From positions 1 to 12,223 of the forward strand of contig DLAL01000010.1 of assembly GCA_002493945.1 (NCBI GenBank): a stretch of DNA of 12,223 nucleotides. The letters are read 5' to 3'. Source of the DNA: Porphyromonadaceae bacterium UBA7048 (GTDB taxonomy: Bacteria; Bacteroidota; Bacteroidia; Bacteroidales; Muribaculaceae). The notes beneath the pieces are model-generated. The model saw only the letters and a list, made by a program, of their open reading frames with translations, did no database searches and was not told the origin of the DNA. Positions 7,441 to 12,223 of the stretch are shown here, in pieces. Numbering within the stretch: the first letter of the stretch is position 1; every line of letters begins with the position of its first letter. The translations under genes and the position numbers were made by a program.

Positions 7441-9501
7441 ATGATAAAACCATTCCATACCCATCTACTCACAGCAGGTGCGGCCATCATGCTGAGCGCC
7501 TGCACCCTGTCGGCGGAGAACAGCGCCGAGGTGGTTGACCGTCCCCTCACAGGAACAAACGCCAACTACACGGCCTTCCGCGCGCCGCTTCAGTCAGCGC
7601 CGCTGCTGAAGCTCCCCGTGGGTCAGGTGCAGCCCAAGGGCTGGCTCCGCAAGTATCTCGAACTTCAGAAAGACGGCCTGAACGGCAAGCTCGGCACTGT
7701 CAGCGCATGGCTCGACAAGAACAACAACCAGTGGCTCGACGACCACGGCGACCACGGCTGGGAAGAGGTGCCCTACTGGCTCCGCGGCTACTCGTCGCTG
7801 GCATACATCCTCGACGACGAGGAGATGAAGCGCGAGGCGCAGGTGTGGTTCGACGCCGTGCTGAACAATCTCAAGGAAGACGGCTTCCTCGGCCCGCGCA
7901 ACTTCGAGAACGGCAATCCCGAAGTGTGGGCGCAGATGGTGATGCTCTGGGCGCTCCAGACCTACTATGAGGGAACGGGCGACTCGCGCGTGCTCGATGC
8001 CATGACCAACTACTTCAAGTGGGAGATGACCGTCCCCGACGAACAGTTCCTCAAAGGTCTCTGGCAGGAGAAGCGCGGCGGCGACAACCTCTGGAGCGTG
8101 CTGTGGCTCTACAACCGCACAGGCGACGAGAGCATACTTCCCCTGGCCGACAAGCTGCATAAGAATACCTCGAACTGGACCCTCACCGACGACCTCCCCA
8201 ACTGGCACGGTGTGAACGTGGCCCAGGGTTTCCGCGAACCGGCCACCTACTATATGTACACCGGCGACGAGAAGATGCTCAAGGCCACTTACGACAACCA
8301 CAACACCATGCGCGCACGCTACGGTCAGGTGCCGGGCGGCATGTACGGCGCCGACGAGAACGCCCGCGCCGGCTACTTCGACCCGCGTCAGGGCGCAGAG
8401 ACCTGCGCCATCGTGGAGCAGATGGCCAGCGACGAGATTCTGATGGGCATCACGGGCGACCCCTTCTGGGCCGACCACTGCGAGAACGTGGCCCTGAACA
8501 CCTTCACCGCCGCCATGACCGACGACATGAAGGCCCTCCGCTACATCACATCGCCCAACATGGCCATCAGCGACGAGAAGCTCCACGGCCCCAGCATCGA
8601 CAACAATCTCCGCGGCATGCTGTCGATGAGCCCCTTCAGCAGCCGCTGCTGCCAGCACAACCACGGCATGGGCTGGCCCTACTATGCCGAACATCTGGTG
8701 ATGGCCACCACCGACGGAGGTCTGGCCACTATGCTCTACGCCGCCAACGAGACCACCGCTAAAGTGGCCGACGGCAAGACCGTACGCCTCACCGAGACGA
8801 CCAACTATCCCTTCGAAGAGACCGTGACACTGACGGTGAACACCGACGGCAAGGTCTCATTCCCCCTCTATCTCCGCATCCCGCAGTGGGCCAAGGGCGC
8901 CACTGTGAACGTCAACGGCAAGGCTCAGGACACAGCCGAGGCCGCAGGAAAGTACATCCGTCTCAACCGTGAGTGGAACGACGGCGACGTAGTGACCCTC
9001 TCTATGCCTATGGAGCTGAGCTCGCAGGTATGGGCACAGAACAAGTCGGGCGTAAGCGTCAACTACGGCCCGCTGACCCTCTCGCTGAAAATCGACGAGA
9101 ACGTTGAGCAGCACGACAGCCGCGACAAGGACTTCGTGCAGGACGACTCGCACTGGCAGGAAGGCGTCGACGCATCGCTGTGGCCCTGCTACGTGCTCAA
9201 GCCCGGCAGCGACTGGAACTACGCCCTCAAGGTCGGCAAGGACAATCTGCCCGTGCAGTTCAAGGTCACACGCAAGGCATGGCCTGCCGACGACTTCCCC
9301 TTCACGCTTGAGTCCGTACCGCTGGAATTCAGCGCAGTCGGCGTGCAGATACCCTCGTGGGGATTCGACAGCACAGGCATGACCGACCTGCTCCCCACCA
9401 AGTACGCCGAGCGCAGCACCGAGGAGACTCCCCTCTCCCTCGTGCCTATGGGCGCCGCCCGTCTGCGCATATCGCTCTTCCCCCGTGAAGTGACCGAGTA
9501 A
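7441..9501 (+). CDS. GH127-family (DUF1680) glycoside hydrolase lipoprotein, putative beta-L-arabinofuranosidase
   Basis: The protein has 686 residues. The N-terminus carries a lipobox, LSAC, with the acylated Cys at 21, so it is probably anchored to a membrane. The residues after the Cys (TLSAEN) are not the strongly acidic run typical of surface export in this phylum. Residues about 50-430 form the expected alpha/alpha barrel of GH127 (WLDDHGDHGWEEVPYWLRGYSSLAYIL, NFENGNPEVWAQMVMLWAL, GQVPGGMYGADENARAGYFDPRQGAETC). Known members use a Zn-bound Cys nucleophile held by a Glu and three Cys. The matching residues here appear to be E320, C322 (AETC) and C403-C404 (SRCCQHNHGMGWPYYAEH), with an acid/base Glu perhaps at 306. 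A beta-sandwich region follows to the end. The family acts on beta-L-arabinofuranosides and, in some members, other plant-pectin sugars; the exact substrate here is unknown. No SusC/SusD pair is seen nearby. The gene is probably transcribed together with the broken small gene upstream. Confidence 0.9.
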   Translation: MIKPFHTHLLTAGAAIMLSACTLSAENSAEVVDRPLTGTNANYTAFRAPLQSAPLLKLPVGQVQPKGWLRKYLELQKDGLNGKLGTVSAWLDKNNNQWLDDHGDHGWEEVPYWLRGYSSLAYILDDEEMKREAQVWFDAVLNNLKEDGFLGPRNFENGNPEVWAQMVMLWALQTYYEGTGDSRVLDAMTNYFKWEMTVPDEQFLKGLWQEKRGGDNLWSVLWLYNRTGDESILPLADKLHKNTSNWTLTDDLPNWHGVNVAQGFREPATYYMYTGDEKMLKATYDNHNTMRARYGQVPGGMYGADENARAGYFDPRQGAETCAIVEQMASDEILMGITGDPFWADHCENVALNTFTAAMTDDMKALRYITSPNMAISDEKLHGPSIDNNLRGMLSMSPFSSRCCQHNHGMGWPYYAEHLVMATTDGGLATMLYAANETTAKVADGKTVRLTETTNYPFEETVTLTVNTDGKVSFPLYLRIPQWAKGATVNVNGKAQDTAEAAGKYIRLNREWNDGDVVTLSMPMELSSQVWAQNKSGVSVNYGPLTLSLKIDENVEQHDSRDKDFVQDDSHWQEGVDASLWPCYVLKPGSDWNYALKVGKDNLPVQFKVTRKAWPADDFPFTLESVPLEFSAVGVQIPSWGFDSTGMTDLLPTKYAERSTEETPLSLVPMGAARLRISLFPREVTE

Positions 9502-9526
9502 GCATCACGGCCCACTCCGAAACACA

Positions 9527-9556
9527 GCGAGGCCCCGCGGATCCGCGGAGCCTCGC
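9527..9556. terminator. Bidirectional GC-rich hairpin terminator
   Basis: GCGAGGC (9527-9533) pairs with GCCTCGC (9550-9556). The inner CCGCGG (9535-9540) pairs with CCGCGG (9543-9548) around a two-base centre, with one C/A mismatch between the two arms. It is followed by a T/A-rich run (tttatatata). It sits 25 bases after the GH127 stop and 27 bases beyond the stop of the convergent porin gene, so it can end both transcripts. Confidence 0.8.
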
Positions 9557-9583
9557 CGACTTTATATATAGACTTTATTATTT

Positions 9584-11014
9584 TCAGAAAGCGTAGCTTA
9601 TGCCGATTGACGGAATGAACGCATGCACATGGTAGTCAGCCGAGAATGTACGCTGCGCCTGAAAGTCGTACGGAGCGAGAATACCGGCAATCTGAGCCTG
9701 CGAGAAGCCGAGGGCCGAGAGCTGCTGCGACACTAGACCCGGGAGACGCGCTCCGAGGAAGTCGTCGTAAGTGCACGACACATTCTTGGCTCCGAGACCG
9801 GCCACATACATGAAGCCGAGGTCTATCGACAGTGCCGGAAGAGGACGGAACGAGAGGCCGAGAGTCGGCTCGATTTTGATCATGCCGGGAGTTTCGGGAT
9901 TGTAGTACTCGTCGTTGACAGGCGACGTATCGACCATGAGGCCGAGCCGCAGGTCAAAGCGGTCGGTCAGCGCATACTGCGCGCCGAGCGAGTAGCACAT
10001 GGCGTTGCTGTACTTCTTCTCGATGAACTGGTCGTAGGCGTCAAGCTGCTCGCTGAGGAAGTCGATGCTCAGCGACTTGTAGGTCTTCCAACCCGTCAGA
10101 CGGGCATCGAACGCAAGGGTCAGGCGCTCGACAGGCTTGTACGACACACCGATACCCACCACATAGGGGCACGGCATCTCGGCCGAGAAATTGGCATTGT
10201 TGAGAAGTCCGAGATAGTTGCCCAGCATGCCCTCGGCAATCTCGTTGGCGTACGACACCGAAGCATTCCCGGCCTTTACTTTCATATTCATCTTCGAGCG
10301 GAACGACGCTCCGACGGACACCTTGTCATTTATGTTGTAAAGCGCACCGATATTGACGCCTACGGCGACCTCCGACTTGCCATTGAGGTTCACCGACGCC
10401 GGAGTGGTCGACCCGAAGGCCGGAGTCTCGGCAGGAAGCTGCCCGAGAGCCTTCATCATCTTTATCGCTTCATCAGCGGTAGCTGCAGGCACGAGACCCT
10501 TGTTGAGCTCCACCGAGCCCCACGATATCATGGCGCCGACACCGATAGAGAATTTCGGCGTGATGGCCCAGGCGACGGTGGGCTGCAGAGTAAAGACCTT
10601 CAGGTCGACGTTCTGACTCAGCGTAGCGCCCGGCCAGTTGTTGGTCCAGTTGATTGACGAGCCGTAAGGGGTGTAGAACGACAGGCCGGCTTTCAGATTG
10701 GGATATATCGAGAATGCGGCATTGACGTTGACAGGCGTCGACACGCCGTTGTCGGTCGAATACTTCAGTCCGCCCGTCTCGGCAGTAGCCGTAGACATAA
10801 TGCCGGTGAAAGAGCCCGACAGGTCGAGCGTACGGTCCATATAGGCCATACCGGCAGGATTAAAGAACATGCTTTCGCTGCCCAGTTTCATAGCGATGCC
10901 GGTATGTCCCATACCCATCTGTTTGGCGGACAGCGTGTTGATTTGGTAGCCTTCAGCCATGGCAGTGGATGCTGCAAGCACGAGCGCCATAGCTGCTGAT
11001 AATGCTTTCTTCAT
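9584..11014 (-). CDS. FadL/OmpP1-type outer-membrane transport protein
   Basis: The protein has 476 residues, within the usual size of the family. A signal peptide (MKKALSAAMALVLAASTAMA) is cleaved before EGYQINTLSAKQMGMGHTGIAMKLGSESMFFNPAGMAYM, the highly characteristic N-terminal hatch region of FadL/OmpP1/TodX proteins, including the NPAG motif at 52-55. The rest alternates short beta-strands and ends in HAFIPSIGISYAF, with the C-terminal Phe typical of barrels inserted by the BAM machinery. The family moves long-chain fatty acids or other hydrophobic compounds across the outer membrane; the substrate here is not known. An upstream ATG at 11104 would add 30 residues that ruin the signal peptide, and it lies upstream of the -7 box at 11037-11044, so the ATG at 11012-11014 is chosen. 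The gene is single, convergent with GH127 and divergent from the AlbA_2 gene. Confidence 0.93.
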   Translation of the reverse strand: MKKALSAAMALVLAASTAMAEGYQINTLSAKQMGMGHTGIAMKLGSESMFFNPAGMAYMDRTLDLSGSFTGIMSTATAETGGLKYSTDNGVSTPVNVNAAFSIYPNLKAGLSFYTPYGSSINWTNNWPGATLSQNVDLKVFTLQPTVAWAITPKFSIGVGAMISWGSVELNKGLVPAATADEAIKMMKALGQLPAETPAFGSTTPASVNLNGKSEVAVGVNIGALYNINDKVSVGASFRSKMNMKVKAGNASVSYANEIAEGMLGNYLGLLNNANFSAEMPCPYVVGIGVSYKPVERLTLAFDARLTGWKTYKSLSIDFLSEQLDAYDQFIEKKYSNAMCYSLGAQYALTDRFDLRLGLMVDTSPVNDEYYNPETPGMIKIEPTLGLSFRPLPALSIDLGFMYVAGLGAKNVSCTYDDFLGARLPGLVSQQLSALGFSQAQIAGILAPYDFQAQRTFSADYHVHAFIPSIGISYAF

Positions 11015-11036
11015 AACATTCGAAATATTTGAGCTG

Positions 11037-11044
11037 CAAAGGTA
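11037..11044 (-). promoter_or_regulatory. -7 promoter box for the FadL-like gene
   Basis: On the minus strand TACCTTTG is an exact match to TAnnTTTG, 22 bases before the ATG at 11014. A TTTG -33 element at the usual distance is not evident (about 11065-11068 reads GCAG), so support rests on the -7 box and its position. Confidence 0.5.
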
Positions 11045-11190
11045 GACACAAATGACTCTACCGGCTGCATCCTTAAACATTTTTAACGCCAAAAAGTTTT
11101 CCATCCTTCGCAGACTTTGGTCTAAAATACGAATGATATTAGACTCGGTTCAACGAAATTTCTTGCCGCGCGCCTATACATTCTGATTAT

Positions 11191-11221
11191 TTTGCAAATA
11201 TGGATTTTATCATTAATTTTG
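11191..11221 (+). promoter_or_regulatory. Bacteroidetes sigma-type promoter for the AlbA_2 gene
   Basis: TTTG (11191-11194), a spacer of 19 bases and TAATTTTG (11214-11221) match the consensus TTTG / TAnnTTTG fully. Transcription would begin near 11228, about 15 bases before the ATG at 11243. The region 11105-11190 between the divergent promoters shows nothing else recognisable. Confidence 0.7.
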
Positions 11222-11242
11222 CATAATACATCATAGTCCATT

Positions 11243-12208
11243 ATGAATCAGTTCAAAGAATACCTCGATCAACTTCTTTCTTCTCAGGAAAGTTCTGAAT
11301 TGGAGTTCAAACACGCACACGGTGGTTTTCCGGGAACGTTTTGGGATACTTATTCGGCCTTTGCAAATACGAACGGAGGCATGATTATATTCGGAGTCAA
11401 AGAAAAACACAATGTGTTCAGTCTTGACCCCATTGATAGCACCTTAGCGGAAAAATTAATCAAAACTTTCTGGAAACAGGTCAGAAGCAAAGACTCAATA
11501 AATATCTGTCTGCTATCCAATGACGATATAAAAATTGAAAAGTATAACGACAATAACATAATAATATTCAATATTCCGCGAGCTCCTGTCACAGATCGGC
11601 CGGTTTATATCGGCAGAGACCCTTTGACAGGTACATTCAGACGTGGACACGAAGGAGATTACAGATGTACACCTTCCGAAGTGCGACAAATGTTTGCTGA
11701 TGCCAATAATGATGTACCGGCAGACAGCCGGCTACTCGAAAACTTCGGTATGGATGATATCGATCTTGAGACGATTAATCAGTACCGACAAAGAATGGCA
11801 GTCGCCAATCCTGACCATGTATGGTTAGGCCTGGATAACAAACAGCTACTTCAGAAATTAGGAGGTTACCGCATTGACCGTCGGACAAAGAAAGAAGGCC
11901 TTACCGTTGCCGGTCTCCTTATGTTCGGTAAGTGGAGTTCTATCCGTGATGTTGACGGCATGCCTAACTACGGCGTAGACTATCGTGAATATACTGAAAC
12001 AAGCGAGCGCTGGAGCCATCGCATCTTTTCAGACGGCTCATGGGAAAGCAATCTGTTCCAATTCTTTTATCGTGTCTTACCACGCTTACAGAACGTTATC
12101 GACACTCCGTTTCGACTTGAAGGCAGTACACGAATTGACCAGAAACCGGCCCACAAATCTATTCGAGAAGCATTGGTGAACTGTATCATCCATGCCGCTT
12201 ATAATTAG
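11243..12208 (+). CDS. Schlafen AlbA_2 / RecG-like ATP-binding protein, apparently cut short
   Basis: The frame gives 321 residues before a TAG at 12206-12208. The N-terminal AlbA_2 domain is clear: ESSELEFKHAHGG with ELEFK at 19-23, AFANTNGGMIIFGV from 39, NIIIFNIPRAPVTDRPVYIG and a GTFRRGHEGDYRCTPSEVRQMF close. A middle linker (LTVAGLLMFG) leads to the start of a GHKL-type ATPase (HATPase_c_4) with SIREALVNCIIHAAYN, containing the N-box Glu309 and Asn313. Relatives normally read HADY or HRDY here and continue for well over 100 residues. This one has HAAY and stops two codons later, so it lacks most of the ATPase domain and the C-terminal winged helix. It is probably a broken gene, either a nonsense change or a frameshift, or a C-terminally minimal AlbA_2 protein. 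Family members act as nucleic-acid-binding regulators or in phage defence; the role here is not known. The DNA is AT-richer than the neighbours, suggesting transfer. Confidence 0.8.
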   Translation: MNQFKEYLDQLLSSQESSELEFKHAHGGFPGTFWDTYSAFANTNGGMIIFGVKEKHNVFSLDPIDSTLAEKLIKTFWKQVRSKDSINICLLSNDDIKIEKYNDNNIIIFNIPRAPVTDRPVYIGRDPLTGTFRRGHEGDYRCTPSEVRQMFADANNDVPADSRLLENFGMDDIDLETINQYRQRMAVANPDHVWLGLDNKQLLQKLGGYRIDRRTKKEGLTVAGLLMFGKWSSIRDVDGMPNYGVDYREYTETSERWSHRIFSDGSWESNLFQFFYRVLPRLQNVIDTPFRLEGSTRIDQKPAHKSIREALVNCIIHAAYN

Positions 12209-12223
12209 GGATATTCAGATAAT

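Noticed and set aside
7594..8694. Long 366-codon open frame on the minus strand opposite the GH127 gene
   Set aside because: It is the mirror of a GC-rich, codon-biased gene. The translation is a low-complexity run of V, A, H, G and L with no domain, and the plus-strand frame has clear GH127 motifs.
9535..9548. Perfect palindrome CCGCGGATCCGCGG as a possible operator or recombination site
   Set aside because: It is the inner stem of the longer terminator hairpin between two convergent genes, which explains it fully.
11015..11104. 30-residue N-terminal extension of the FadL-like protein
   Set aside because: It would bury the signal peptide and lies upstream of or within the -7 promoter box at 11037-11044.

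Overview
The window looks like a piece of a Bacteroidales chromosome, most likely a GC-rich gut lineage such as Muribaculaceae; this is an inference. The signs are promoters of the Bacteroidetes type (TTTG, about 20 bases, TAnnTTTG) just upstream of genes, signal peptides with almost no Shine-Dalgarno sequences, C-terminal tails resembling type IX secretion (T9SS) sorting domains, a Bacteroidetes-style RHS protein and a FadL/OmpP1 porin. No tRNA, rRNA, CRISPR array or transposase was seen.

Left part (1-6954, minus strand): a two-gene unit driven from a promoter at 6923-6954. The first gene encodes a 319-residue secreted protein with a T9SS-like tail. It is followed 22 bases later by a giant RHS/YD-repeat protein, which is open for all 1971 codons to the window edge and has no stop in view. 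Its body is GC-rich. Exactly after the core-ending DPSG motif (residue 1784) the DNA turns AT-rich and encodes a different kind of domain with a His (1799) and a Cys (1905). These suggest a circularly permuted papain-like (NlpC/P60-LRAT type) cysteine enzyme. This is the classic layout of a polymorphic toxin with a swapped tip; any immunity gene would lie left of base 1, outside the window.

Middle (7138-9556, plus strand): a tiny gene made of a signal peptide plus a short T9SS-like tail, broken by a one-base frameshift, sits 20 bases ahead of a lipoprotein glycoside hydrolase of the GH127 (DUF1680) group. A strong GC-rich hairpin at 9527-9556 closes this unit and also serves the convergent gene.

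Right part (9584-12223): a FadL/OmpP1-type outer-membrane transporter on the minus strand, then divergently a Schlafen AlbA_2/RecG-like ATPase gene with its own good promoter. That gene is AT-richer than its neighbours and stops inside the conserved ATPase N-box region, so it is probably broken. The genes do not form one pathway: the left block is a probable contact/secreted toxin cassette, the middle is carbohydrate breakdown, and the right is envelope uptake plus an accessory regulator or defence-type gene.
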